Source: Elmis aenea (Eukaryota; Arthropoda; Insecta; Coleoptera; Elmidae). From it: a DNA stretch of 64,000 nucleotides. The notes beneath the pieces are model-generated. The model was not told the origin of the DNA and searched no databases. It saw nothing but the letters and a program-made list of their open reading frames with translations. Numbering within the stretch: position 1 is the first letter of the stretch; the number at the start of each line of letters is the position of its first letter. Below are positions 12,739 through 24,297 of the stretch, piece after piece. The position numbers and the translations under genes are program-made. Location of the stretch: positions 24,883,674-24,947,673 of the forward strand of contig OX393579.1 of NCBI GenBank assembly GCA_947652605.1, written 5' to 3'.

Positions 12739-12810
12739 TTTACCGGACTAGTCTGGTAAAGTGTTGATTTGCCATGGCAACCATCACTTTACCAGACTAG
12801 TCCGGTAAAG
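12739..12810. repeat. Two inverted palindromic sites upstream of the recombinase gene
   Basis: TTTACCGGACTAGTCTGG (12,739 onward, closing with TAAAG) and CTTTACCAGACTAGTCCGG (12,787 onward, closing with TAAAG) are reverse complements of each other. Each is itself a near palindrome centred on GACTAGTC. Each is preceded by ATGGCAACCA. They sit about 100-175 bp upstream of the start codon. Paired palindromes of this size fit recombinase binding sites or autoregulatory operators; this is inference. Confidence 0.55.
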
Positions 12811-13019
12811 ATGTATTTCCCAGCCTAAAAATATGTCGGTAATAGCTGATTTTCTGGCCGGACGCAGAAAAATATCTTTATAAAAAAATGTAGGTATGGT
12901 TACTTTAATAAAAATGTTAAATTATTCTAAACATCTTGATTTTTCAGATAAAGTAAGTTGATATTTTTTTAAATAGAAACACTAGTAGGTCATACATTTT
13001 TTAACCATTTCAAAAATAT

Positions 13020-13390
13020 ATCGGTTAAATATTTCTTGCAAGAATAACTAAGATATGGCTTATTTTGTGAAAATTTTATTTTCATAGTTTGCCATGATTT
13101 TATAAATAAAAGGTGGTTGCAATTAAAAACAATTAAATGTCATTTACAAGAAAATTCTGCAGCAACATTCTCGTTTTTACCACTTATGATGTAAATTTTT
13201 TATACAGCTATTGAACTTTGCAAAATGTTCAAATGTAGCCATGTTTACAATACCACAATAAACAGATATAAAATACAAAAGAATACACGGATTTGCTTAA
13301 TAGTTAAAAAATATACCAGGATATGACGTTAAGTTGCTTATTAATTGCAAACATCACTTGTATACGAAATGCAGGCAAACAGTAATATTA
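13020..13390. mobile_element. Relic of the 30,982 fold-back family (loop region)
   Basis: TAACTAAGATATGGC, TTTGCCATGATTTTATAAA and ATGTCATTTACAAG match the central part of the element at 30,982-32,856. The minus strand at 13,140-13,242 carries a decayed version of its short open frame: ATG, MATFEHFAKFN, then GKNENVAAEFSCK in a shifted frame and a stop at the same place. The terminal repeats are not visible. Confidence 0.6.
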
Positions 13391-13392
13391 TA

Positions 13393-14243
13393 TAGGTTTG
13401 TTCCAACAGCTACTTGGACGGTACAGTAAACGATCACGGTGTGGGCAGTATCAATATCGCGTTCCGACATAGTCTCTGATAGTTCACCGGACGGTTTAGT
13501 CGGCTGTTCCATCATTACAAAATGAACACTCGGGAAAAAAAAATTAAATCTGATGCAGACAAATATTACATCTGTACATAATTTCTCTTATAACAATATA
13601 GTAAGAATATATAATAAAGTACATAAAGAATATAAAACTCATACTAATAAAAAATGTATAAGGGAATTGAAAAGATATCTGGTAGAACTAGCTCCGTATA
13701 AACTAGAAGAGTTTATAGGCGTAAAGTAAGCAGTAGTAGGCTTGTTTGTAAAATTGTATTACTTGTGTGACATAGGTTTTAAGTTAGTTTTTTTAAGTGT
13801 TTAAATTCGTATTAAGATCTGTGTAGTGTATTGACTTGTTCTATATCTGAATGATACCACGGAATAAAGAGTTTATTATTAGTTTATTATTATAATACAT
13901 GAACTAGTCAGTGTACAGTCAAAACAGTTCTTGGATGAGAGCATGTACCTACCAGCTTTTGGATTTTTAGACGCATGCGCTGTTTATAACTAAGCTCAGG
14001 TAGCTATGCATCGCTCTCCAAAGGCCATTAAGTGCTAGATTACTGGTTTACTCTAGCGATGCGCACATTTCTATGAACCAAATAGACGCAAATGTCATTT
14101 ACAGTTAGGCCAGTCGTAAAAGCGTTCCAACAACGGCTAATACTGAGCAACACATTTCTTAGTACATAGTTCACGCATGCGAATAAAACAGTTCATGCAT
14201 TCATCCAAAGATCGGTTTTAAACTGCTTGTTGGAACAAACCTA
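13393..14243. mobile_element. GTTCC-family inverted-repeat element with a LINE inside
   Basis: The ends are TAGGTTTGTTCCAACAGC and its approximate complement, TTGGAACAAACCTA. Interior words are shared with 8,030-8,320 and 46,112-46,485. A LINE 3' fragment interrupts it at about 13,530-13,895. No transposase is visible, and the superfamily is not resolved from the sequence. Confidence 0.6.
13530..13895 (+). pseudogene. LINE 3' terminal fragment
   Basis: The plus strand is open at 13,589-13,729 with IYNKVHKEYKTHTNKK, IRELKRYLVELAPYKLEEF and a stop. This matches the usual C-terminus of CR1/L2-like LINE ORF2 proteins (compare IYNKFNTSPESIKNLR in the LINE at 36.8 kb). A short 3' UTR with AATAAA at 13,863-13,868 ends in an irregular TTATTA repeat. 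It is a heavily 5'-truncated insertion. Confidence 0.6.
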
Positions 14244-15667
14244 AGTAAAATGTTCACAAACAGCCATATTTTGCAATTTTTTTTGCAACAAATAGGGTGT
14301 AACTGAGTACACGCCCTTTTTCTCTAGTTTTGATTTTAGATCATTAAGCATAAAAATGTTTATTAATAACCTATACAACAATTAGTTGTATTTTTATAAA
14401 TAAAGAAGTTAGAATTAGAAATAGAATTTTTAAAAACGATGAATTTTTTTTTTCGTGCCAAAATGTAAAGTAGAGGAAAAAATCTGATAACGCATATGTC
14501 CAAATAATCGGGTTTTATGTACATTTCATGTTTTAAATTATTTACTTTAAAACTGACCCGGCGTAGGTATATTTTGTTATTTGCAAAATGAGTGATGACA
14601 AACATATTTTACGACCGATAATAATTGTTTGATTTACGTTTTATTTTGCTGCAATAATGCTTCATGGTTTATGTATCATCACTCTAAACAAAAAAATATC
14701 TTTTTTTGAAATAACAAAATAAGACTCTCATCAGAAAAGTTTAATTTCCATCATAAGAAGCAAATAAATTTATCCTGGACTGTATTTATAACGCTATTAT
14801 GAAAACTTATATCATATATCATTTTTGAATACGACTGGGATGAAAATATTTTTGCAAACGTAACGAAATCGAATCAATAATAGTAATATGTTAGATGAAA
14901 GCTACTACCGCCTGAAAAATTATTTTTAGTGAAATATTTCTGCACGTGTCGCTACAAACGATTTTCAATCCAGGTTTGGTAAATGTCTTGACATTTTGTG
15001 ACATAAAAATTTATGAGTCCCAGTTATTATCCTTTTGTTTAGGGCCGATTTCGATTATGAATTACAGGAAAACGGAACTTTATATCAAAGTTAATTGTAT
15101 GTTATCGTTTTTAGCGTACAAGGTTATGTATAATTTAATCTAAATCAAATTCTTTGTAAACTAGCCACACAACACGCGAAATATCTGATTAGGAAAATTC
15201 ATCCTCAAAACTTTCATAGAAAAGTAATTAGGTATAATTATGTCTATTATCTTCACGACGCGACGTTGGAAAACATTAGGCCTTATTAATTTGTAGTATT
15301 TATTACAATTTTTGCTTCATTGATGGTTTTTGAATTGCATCATTATTTATTGTGTAAAAATTAGAGAGCTGAATCTTAAATACGAGGTGGTTCAATATAT
15401 GAAATTTTTCGCCTGTATATCTGAAAATAAAAACGTATAATTAACATATATGTTTAATAATTAGTTTTCTGCTTAATAGCCGTATTTGAATAAAAAAGTT
15501 TATGTTAAAATAACAAAAACAAATAAAGATACGTAAACTTTATTGACAAATTTTAAATCTATGCCAAAAAGTGCCCTTACAGTGTCGAAAAACATTTTGA
15601 GTGATTTCAAATAGATACATCAAACAAATTGGTAAAAAAGTTTTACTTTTGTCCTAAACATAATTTA
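14244..15667. other. AT-rich stretch, nothing recognised
   Basis: No gene, RNA or bounded repeat is seen. Confidence 0.55.
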
Positions 15668-16228
15668 CAGGGTTCAATTGTTTTGTCATTCGAAATTAGC
15701 ATTTAAAAAATAAATGTATAGTAAAAGTTATGAACATAGGTACAGGGTGTTTGAAACTCGAGTTAAACATGGCGATGAATTTGGTTATGTAATAAGCAAA
15801 ATTGCGCCAAAAAGAAAAAAAAATTGTCACAAAATAAAAACAAATCGACCTAGAAATTATTAGTTATTAAAAACGGGTTCGGCATAAAACGGTGCTTGAG
15901 CGATGCTTTTACAAATTGGAAATATTTTGTACTGCAAAGGAGTTAGAAACGATGTTAAAAAATCGTATTTTCTGGTTTCCCAGTTTTATCGAAAATAGTT
16001 TGAGCGATTTTTAATCTCTCTTTGAATTATTAATGAGCGCCGAATTTAGCATCTTTGCATAATTTAAACCTATACTCTAACGATTATAATAAGCTAGATC
16101 TTCATGTTTAAACTCGATTTTTAAACACTCTGTATATTTATAACTTTTACTATTAATTTATTTTTTAAATGCTAATTTCGAGAACAAAAAAGTGTGCTAT
16201 GAAATGAATGACAAAACAATTGAACATA
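15668..16228. mobile_element. Inverted-repeat element, possibly split by an inner CAGGGTG copy
   Basis: CAGGGTTCAATTGTTTTGTC at 15,668 is mirrored by GACAAAACAATTGAAC at about 16,210-16,225. The arms continue through CGAAATTAGCATTTAAAAAA and its complement. The inner part (15,743-16,132) has its own CAGGGTG ends. It is therefore either two nested elements or one composite fold-back. Confidence 0.65.
15743..16132. mobile_element. CAGGGTGTTTGAAA element, 390 bp
   Basis: The left end CAGGGTGTTTGAAACTCGAG and the right end complementary to CAGAGTGTTTAAAAATCGAG are both flanked by TA. The terminal sequence and the GTTAAACATGG word relate it to the large element at 35,172-40,073. Confidence 0.7.
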
Positions 16229-18646
16229 TCAGTTGTCACATTTTTAAACATCATGTAGTGCGCAAGCTTCTAAAATTTAGTCAATAGAAATTAATTCTGA
16301 AAATTATGATGTTGAAATTCAAGTTTATTTAACGAAAAATATAAGAATTTAAAAAAATATGCGATCCTTATTCAATTAACATCATGGGTGCTAAACGTTT
16401 TTGAATAAAAAGGTACCTAAAATAATAGAACTAAACATAATTTATGATTTTTGTATTGAATAATTAATAGACAAATCAAGATACAGTTTGAACTCATAAT
16501 TTCTTTCTGCAATCACTGTTATTTGGCGATTGTCATATTTTTAATTAGAAATTTGTGCTTTAAGATGTACAATTTTTAAATTCGATAACGATAATAAATT
16601 TCTTTTTTTTTACAAGAGTTCAGTTATTGATAATATTTTGACATATTACTGAATAAAACAAAAAGACATTGAAAATATGTGAACAAATAGCAAATAGTAC
16701 CTTTAATTATTTATTTCATGAAACGTATTAATTTTTAATTTGTTTCTCTTGTTTTATACTATACACATTTATCCAATAAAATTATACTAAAATATTGGTA
16801 TGCAGTTTATAAAAATCTCTATTCTTATAAAGAAGGTGACTTATTTTAACCAAAGAATTAAATTTTTCTTGCATTAAAAATATAAAAAGTTTAATTTCAA
16901 GTAGATGTAACTTTTGGGTTTTAAAATGATAGTGCGTGCTCCAATTTTCAAATTTATATTGCTTTTTATTGCAAGTGGTATGAGACGTTCTTTGAAATTA
17001 ACTTAACTCCTAAAAACCCAAATAAATTTTTTACTATACGAATGTAGGTAAAATTGCGTTGAACCTAATTTCATACAAGCGAGCGGGTAAATTAAATTAG
17101 TATTAGTTGAGAATGTTTTATGTTATGGTATGCTAATAGTCTTTTTACTGCTTTTAAACGACAGCATAAACTTCAATAATTATAGCGTAATGCATTTAAG
17201 AGCTATGTATTTGCATATTTTAGAGTTAACCTAAAATTGGTTAAGTTATGTAAAATATTGGATTTTCACTGATATTAAAATTATAGAATTTATTTAATCT
17301 ACAAGCAAATCTTATTTATTTTGCACAAACATTTCCGTCACTCATGCATAATAAATTTTTGTCATATGGTGTTAGCAATGACTTATTTGATACTTTAAGT
17401 ACAATTTAAAATGAAATAATAATCTTTATACCAATTATTTGTAAGCTTTTAAAAATATTTTTAATTAAAACAGATTTAAGGTCATGCAAAACATAAGGTG
17501 CATTAAATTTAGTTTGATTATTTTTGCTTATAACCGTGATTCGTAACACATTATGACCCCTTAACTTTTTAAAAAATATTTGTATTTGGGAACCAATAAT
17601 GCGTTTTTGCTGGTTTTAATCACAGTAACGACATAACATTTATTAATTATATCAGTATATTTTTGAGGATTTTAGTAACTAAAATTATGTTTAACGAAGT
17701 AGGCTAAACTTTTTAAAAAATTCCAAATGTTTTTTCCCTATTTCGTTAAATTTGTGAAACAAAAAATTCTCTAATTTATACTTTATGCCACCCTCCTTAT
17801 TTTCCTTTCTTCACAGTGCCTAGAGTTTGTTAGCCGTAGTATTCATACTGATTTAAATCGTAAACAGTATGTGTTAAACTTGAGTAGAGATGTGGGGGTT
17901 TATTTTGATGCAATTTGCTAATGGATTTCTCGTTTACATGCAATAATAAGGTCTCGGGTAAATACACCAAGTGTATTAAATAATGTAAATACTTGCTTTG
18001 TTTTGACTTGAGCCTGTTATTTACCTATTTATTTCTTGTTTTGTGGTTGAGGAAATTTAAAAACAAACGACAGCATACATCAATATTTGGATTGTTTATT
18101 ATGAGAGTTAAAAAATATGCTGTACCAAAATGCACGCCTCTGATATTACATACCTTTTTGACAAACCACATCAAATTTTTAATACATGATTAAACTACAA
18201 AATATTAATGTTTACTTACCTATGAAACATAATCTTTTTATCTTTAATATTTTTTGACTTAGTACGACTACAAGATTTGCAGCTAACCATTGTAGGACAT
18301 AAAACTCTAAATTTCTTGACTTTTTGACTTGTCAAAACCGGCCGCCATGAGAAGCCTTTTATGTCGTAATTTCCGTTGCCGACAAACGCTGCAGTATAAT
18401 ATTAAAAGTCCTTCCTTTATCTTTTTATTCAATAGACTCAAACAATCAAAATGTTAACAAGTTTATTTGTTTCAAAAACTAGTTATATGGCTACAATTGG
18501 ATGTGAAACATGTTTATTTTCTTATATAGGACTTATCCATGCCAAAAATTTGATTTACTTAGTTAAATATCGACTACCCCATCTAATATCTTGCTTTAAT
18601 TATTTCCACCAGAATTTAAACATGAAAACAGTTATTGTACAATATA
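16229..18646. other. AT-rich stretch; one GC-rich spot near 18,336
   Basis: Only the motif CCGGCCGCCATGAG at about 18,338-18,352 stands out. It contains the GGCGGC core on the minus strand and an ATG opening 36 codons on the plus strand (MRSLLCRNFRCRQ). I recognise no protein or promoter here. Confidence 0.4.
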
Positions 18647-19707
18647 CAGGGTGTCCCAGCCAAGACGAATTATTCGATAGCTCTGTTATTAGTAATAATA
18701 TTAAAACAAGTTAAAAATAAAAGTTGTTTGTAATCATTTACTACATAACCTAAAATTATTTTTAACTATACACAGTGTTTTGTTTTTGCGCTCTGATACC
18801 AGACTTAGTTTTTTTATATAGAACACCTTGTATATGTAATTTTTGGATGTAAAATTAAATTCTCTTTCAAAAATATTATAGGTTGTTTATGTCTTAAATG
18901 AACCGTTTTTGAGTTATTAACGTTTTTTTGAAAATTTTGACAGATGCAGACCTTTATAAAAATATTTATATTTTTTAACATAACAACACCAGAGCAATTT
19001 ACTTTGGTAATTTATTAGACAATAGTGTCATAGTGATCGTTGACGAGTTACATTTTTAAAATAATATACAGGGTGTTCGTTATACTCGGTCCAATTAGCT
19101 AAACTTTAAACGCAGGTAAGTCAATTTTTTTAAATGGAACGCCCAATATATTTTTACATTTTCTTGTAGAAAATTTAATTATCTTTCAAAGTTGTTAAGG
19201 GTGTTTTATGTCTAAGTATAATATTTTTGAAGTTATTTTGTTTCTTATAATTATTTGCGAGTATTTTACCTAAAATATCGGTAGTAGCCTTTGAAAATTC
19301 AAAACAATTTGTATGAACTGTCAACCAGAACAGTTAAACTGCAAAATTTAAACTATTATGCCACTAAAAATCCATATTTTTTAAGAGTTGTAGATACACA
19401 GCATTCTTGTGTTATTTGATGCCATTTATGTTAATAACTCAAAAACGGTTCATTTAAGACATAAACAACCTATGATATTTTTGAAAGAGAATTTAATTTT
19501 ACATCCAAAAATTACAAGATATATAGGGTGTTCCATATAAAAAAACTATGTCTGGTATCAGAGCGCAAAAACAAAACACTGTGTATAGTTGAAAATAATT
19601 TTAGGTTATGTAGTAAATGACTATAAACAACTTTTATATTTAACTTTTTTTAATGTTATTACTAATAACAGAGCTATCGAATAATTCGTCTTGGCTGGGA
19701 CACCCTG
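18647..19707. mobile_element. CAGGGTG fold-back, GTCCCAGCCAAGACG family
   Basis: The terminal repeat CAGGGTGTCCCAGCCAAGAC and its complement are both flanked by TATA. The inverted arms are about 290 bp each (18,647-18,935 and 19,420-19,707) and highly similar: TTTGCGCTCTGATACCAGAC is mirrored by GTCTGGTATCAGAGCGCAAA. The centre holds the left part of yet another CAGGGTG element from 19,069. Confidence 0.85.
19069..19250. mobile_element. Partial CAGGGTGTTCGTTATA element in the loop
   Basis: TATA then CAGGGTGTTCGTTATACTCG opens at 19,069, followed by the shared module TTTTTTTAAATGGAACGCCC. No right end is seen, so it is a single-ended copy or a mosaic part of the surrounding element. Confidence 0.5.
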
Positions 19708-19811
19708 TATATAACGCGTAGCTCTTTTTGGATGGTTCTAGGCTTAAGTTATTTGAAAACAGCGTGTGGAACAAAAACTATTAAAAAACTTACAAATTCT
19801 TAACAATTTTA

Positions 19812-20243
19812 TAGGGTGTCTCAAATTCGATGCTGAACGTATGGCGTAGGGTTCTTGCTTTATAGCCACGGAGTCAATTAAAATGGGACAACGCTGTGTA
19901 ATTTAATGCTCTCTTAGTTCAGAAATCATAAAACACAGTAAAGAAAAGATTTATTTTTACTGGTAGGTATTTGTAAGGATATCGAAAATTAAAAACATCG
20001 TCTCATATAAGAAGTAAAGTTGACCATGATGCAAAATAGACTTGCTTACACATAATTTAATTAAAACAGCGTATAGAAAATTAAAATGACATGTTGGAAA
20101 ATTAGGAAAACAGCCAAAACAGATTTTTTCATTTTTTTGTATTACTTTTGAATAAAAAACCCAACTTTGTACCAATTTAAAGAACTTTTGAGCTCTTAAA
20201 AAAACGAGTTATCTGTGTTTGTCCTCAAATTTGGAACACACTG
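19812..20243. mobile_element. Decayed (C)AGGGTG element, 432 bp
   Basis: The left end TAGGGTGTCTCAAATTCG and a right end complementary to CAGTGTGTTCCAAATTTGAG form an imperfect inverted repeat, both next to TA. The interior is not coding. Confidence 0.45.
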
Positions 20244-21264
20244 TATATTAAAAGTTTTGTCCAGTATCTCTTTAAGTGCGACTAATTTTTGTAGTCTTGC
20301 ATTTTTAAAGCGCAACTTTATCTTGTTGCATAGTTAACTCGTTTTACAGATTTATAAAGTAAATTTTGCCAACACATTGCAACGTTAAAACTGAGTCCTA
20401 TTTAACTAGTTTTGAATCCGTTGGCGTTTTATACATGTCAAAGGACACCAAGGAATAGCTTCAGCAACGCAAGTGGGAGGTTCTGGTCCACCCGCATCAC
20501 AATACCGACTTTCATCTGTTCGGTTACACCATAAATATAATTTTGCAAAGAAAAAAGTTTAGAAAAAAGCGAGAGTTTTAAAAACTTGCAGAAATTGTAC
20601 GTTAATTTTAATAAGAAGGGACACAAACAAATTTCGTTTCTCGCTGGGTAAAATGGTTAAGGATCATCGATAAGTAGATTGGGAAATTCTGTTTATGTGG
20701 TGTAAATTTCGTTTTGATCAACAAAGTATTACATCTGTCGCGCACCTTATCTACCATATCTACCTAATCCTCTTGTTTGCACTTCTACGTCGGAGACCGG
20801 TTTACTGACATACAAAGAAAGTAAGGGTAAAGAAGTGGATTACATATAAAAAATAAGCAATTTAAATAAAATATATGTATACCCGTGAACATTTAACTTA
20901 CCAAAACAATGATAAATATTTTGTTTGTTAAGACTAAGGAATGCTTCGTATAAGAGTAAACTAATAATACACGTTTGTATTATATTAAATTGTAACACAT
21001 AAAAACCTTGTAAATTTCAGAAATTATTACGAATAAAAGAATAGTTAAACTAGAAAAGACTCTTAACCAAAATAAAGCTAGTACAGTAAATCCTTTTAGG
21101 TCCAGCTTGCTTTTTGCTTTATAGTAAACGGATTGGAAATATAACCTAAAAAGTTAATTAAAAAATAAAAAAAAATTGTTTTTCTGTACAGTAAAATTTA
21201 AAACTGTAAATGTGCATATCCCTCCCAGTTTTGGTAACATCCTGAAAAAATGGCAAACCTTAAT
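20244..21264. other. No recognised gene; cysteine-rich open stretch at 20,406-20,531
   Basis: On the minus strand 41 codons are open, with five cysteines (WCNRTDESRYCDAGGPEPP, then PTCVAEAIPWCPLTC) before a stop at 20,406-20,408. The plus strand is also open across the same bases (GHQGIASATQVGGSGPP). Only one, or neither, is real. No splice site or homologue could be settled by eye. Confidence 0.25.
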
Positions 21265-21274
21265 TTTAAATTTA

Positions 21275-23097
21275 TTGACCGTACGGTCAACGTGATAATC
21301 TGATAATAGTGCATCGGTTAAATACAGTTTAAATTAGCTGAATAACTTAACAGAAAATGGCTCACACACAGCCAGTTACAGGAACGACACCCCTTACAAA
21401 TAACGACACAAACAAGCTACCACAAGGCGAAGCAACGTGGAAAACAGTTGAATACAAAAAACGCCCCAGAAACAGTCCAGAACAAACAAACCAATCCAAA
21501 CGCCAAACCACCATTAACGACTACTGGTTAAAAACGTCAAATCCTATACTCACTAATAATTCATACGCACAATTAAATGATAAAGATGATGACGCCGTAG
21601 AATCACCAGAAACAACAAGTAAAACCATAAAAGCACCGCCAATATTATGGTTATGATCTCATTACGGGTAAGGTACTGAAAGAATTGCCGGAAGAGGCAA
21701 TTAGGCTTTCCAGCGCAATGGAAGGTCGCTCAAATAATTCTACTACCCAAGCCAGGAAAAAATCCTGAGGAAGCGAGGTCATACAGACCAATTAGTTTAT
21801 TACCGGTAATGTCAAAGGTCCTCGAAAAATTACTTCTTAAGAGAATCAAACCATACCTCGAGAAAAACCAACTGATTCCAATGCACCAATTCGGCTTTAG
21901 GGAGAGGCACTCCACTATAGAACAAGTCCACAGGTTGGTGCGACAAATAAATAATGACTTCGACGAAAAAAAATATAGCTGTGCAGTCTTCCTGGACGTG
22001 TCACAAGCTTTTGATAAGGTCTGGCACACGGGCCTTCTTTATAAAATCAAAAAACAGATGCCTTATAACATCTACGAAGTACTAAAATCTTATATTAGCG
22101 AGAGACACTTCCAGGTAAGACAACAAGATATTTACACTGACCTGCACCCGATCTATAGTGGAGTCCCGCAAGGCAGCATCTTGGGGCCAACCTTTGTATC
22201 AACTGTACACCGCGGACTTGTAAAACTGCAACCTTTACAGACGATACGGCCGCAATGGCGTCAGATAAAGATGCAAAAATAGTAACAAAGCACCTACAGC
22301 GGCATCTGGATAAGATTCAACATTGGTGTAGACGATGGAGAATCAGACTGAATGAGCAAAAGTCCGTACAAATTACATTCACCCTAAAAAGAGACAGCTG
22401 CCAACCAGTCAATATGAATGGTAAGGAACTACCACAGGCAGAATCAGTTAAGTACCTGGGAATGCACCTCGACCGACGCATGAACTGGAGGACACATATA
22501 TGGCAGAAAAGGAAGCAGCTAGGAATAAAACTAAGCAAAATGTACTGGTTACTAGGAAGAAATTCAAAACTTTCATTAGAAAATAAATTGCTCATCTACA
22601 AGTGCGTGCTTAAACCGGTCTGGACATACGGCCTGCAGTTGTGGGGTGCAGCCGCTAACTCTAACATCGATATCCTAGAAAGGTTTCAGGCCAAAGTGTT
22701 GCGAATGCTAGTGGCCGCCCCATGGTTTGTTACGAACGAAATAATAAGACAGGACTTACAAATAGTGCCAGTAAAAGAAGAAATCAAAAAGTACTGCAAA
22801 AGATACATGGACAAGCTAAGTCAGCATCCCAACCACCTGGCCGCGAACCTGATCAATGAAGGGACAGACAAGCGAAGACTAAAGCGCTGGAGAACAGCAG
22901 ACTTAATAGAACGTTATGAGTAGTAGATAAGTACATAGAAATAAGTTCTTATGTTTATTGAAGGAGTGGGTGCCACTGGGCAGCCACTTACATGTCTCTC
23001 TGTTTCGTCATTTTAATTGTGTCAATGTCAAAGGATTTATTTATTGTCTTCGGACAGATGGCAAATGTTCTGGGAGAAAGAAAAAAAAAAAAAAAAA
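21275..23097 (+). pseudogene. Jockey-type LINE, internally deleted, both ends kept
   Basis: ORF1 starts at ATG 21,357 (MAHTQPVTGTTPLTNNDTN) and is cut after about 95 codons. ORF2 resumes at YDLITGKVLKELPEEAI near 21,645, then FPAQWKVAQIILLPKPGKN, YRPISLL, QFGFRERHSTIEQVHR, the catalytic FLDVSQAFDKVW and GVPQGSILGP. A further small deletion and frameshift at about 22,200-22,240 precede FTDDTA, where the usual FADD alanine is threonine. The copy continues through KYLGMHLDRR and YGLQLWG to a stop at 22,921. The endonuclease and the rest of ORF1 are missing. A 160-bp 3' UTR ends in 17 A. TTTAAATTTA flanks the copy at 21,265-21,274 and 23,098-23,107, a possible target duplication that implies a complete 5' end with an 80-bp leader. 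Confidence 0.85.
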
Positions 23098-23114
23098 TTT
23101 AAATTTAGCCTATA

Positions 23115-23405
23115 CAGGGTTCTCGTTTTTCGAGGCCACTATGGGGGGTCTCGTAAACGGTTAAGAGTTACGACTTCGGTTAAATTAGGGCAAAGTTGTA
23201 TATTTAAGTGCTTAATAATTTAACGCAAACAGAACTTATCTAGCTTTTTTAGTTTTTGAGATAAAAAGGAGAAAGTAAAAAAGTGGATTTTTGTTTTTTC
23301 CCGTAACTTTTCATTTGATGTCGAATTTCATTTTCGTGGTCACTTTTTGCGAGGAATGAAAATCCCCAATTATATTTTCTATTCGACGTTTTGCTTTTTT
23401 TGTGG
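23115..23405. mobile_element. Single arm of the CAGGGTTCTCGTTTTTCG family
   Basis: It is nearly identical to the left arm of the fold-back at 53,587-55,100 (GTAAGAGTTACGACTTCGG-like, AACAGAACTTATCTAGCT). It stops near 23,405 without a mirrored arm and begins directly after the LINE's target repeat. Confidence 0.75.
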
Positions 23406-23942
23406 TTAAGATAATTTAAAAAACAAATGACTGTGAGAGCACGTTAAACAATATTTAGGTATTGTGAAGGGGCTACATACCTACACCTAGGTTCTTTATT
23501 AAATAAAACGTTTTGGTTACATTCTCTGAAAATTTCAATGACAAATTCCAAAAATTGGCGAGTTACAGCTGGCCAAGCGCCCTTTTGCGCACCGGTACAA
23601 TACTGTCGTTATAGGTACTATAGTAAATCTTACCTGTAAAACGCTCAAATTCCAACTCATTTTAGCCCGCCAAAACGGGTGCGACTTATACTTCAAAAAT
23701 ACGCCATTTTCAGTACTAAATAAGCGCACATACAGCTGTGAGACATTTTGTTGCAAGACGCATTCGCACTCTTGGCAACAGCGCTGCGTGACCGCGGCCC
23801 AGCGTTTTTCTCAAAATTGTGTTTCTAAAAACATTATATCTCAAAAACGAATGAACCGATTTACATGAGATTTTGTACCGTAAATTTTGATACCATCATC
23901 TAGTCTTTATCATTGGATTTTTCATTTAAAGGTCGTAGTTCA
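23406..23942. other. No recognised gene
   Basis: The sequence is mixed and less AT-rich, with no bounded repeat or identifiable peptide. Confidence 0.5.
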
Positions 23943-24297
23943 TCTATATATATATAAAAATGAATGTATGTATGTATGTATGTTTGTATGGATGTTTGTC
24001 CTTTATGCATTCCTATACCATTCATCCGATCCTGAACAAATTTGGCACAGACAATCTATAGGACCATGGAAAGAACATAGGCTATATGAGAATTCCCAAA
24101 AAAATCGTCCGGAAAAGATATTGAGGAAAACGTGCCAAAATCTTACACACAACATTTAAATCGGGTCGTCTGGAGCGAGAATTTTAACAAAATTTGACAA
24201 TTTGTCAATTCGACGTAACGTTTAAACGCTCGAACCTTCTACGCGCAAGCCGGGAACTAGCGGTGAAGGAGCCCCGAAGGGGCTTCGGAATCGCTAG
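23943..24297 (+). mobile_element. Non-autonomous Helitron-like element, 355 bp
   Basis: It begins with TC after A (TCTATATATATATAAAAATG) and ends CTAG followed by T. A hairpin, AGCCCC-GAA-GGGGCT, lies about ten bases before the end. A TC start, a CTRR end, a subterminal hairpin, A-T host flanks and no inverted repeats are the Helitron signature. The ATGT tetranucleotide run after the start (about 23,962-23,984) and the segment GATCCTGAACAAATTTGGCA are common in insect Helitron-like repeats. No Rep/helicase coding is present. Confidence 0.65.

Larger units (their letters stand above)
11250..12880 (-). mobile_element. Crypton-like tyrosine recombinase element
   Basis: The region holds one recombinase gene and two sets of dyad sites. 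A short inverted repeat, ATATTTTTCTGCGTCCG, occurs at 11,365-11,382 (with one extra T) and as its complement at 12,859-12,875, bracketing about 1.5 kb. Dyad-rich sequences lie just outside this on the left (11,254-11,338) and inside it on the right (12,739-12,810), so the true ends are uncertain. Cryptons are eukaryotic DNA transposons that move by a tyrosine recombinase and usually lack long terminal inverted repeats. This assignment rests mainly on the recombinase. Confidence 0.65.
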
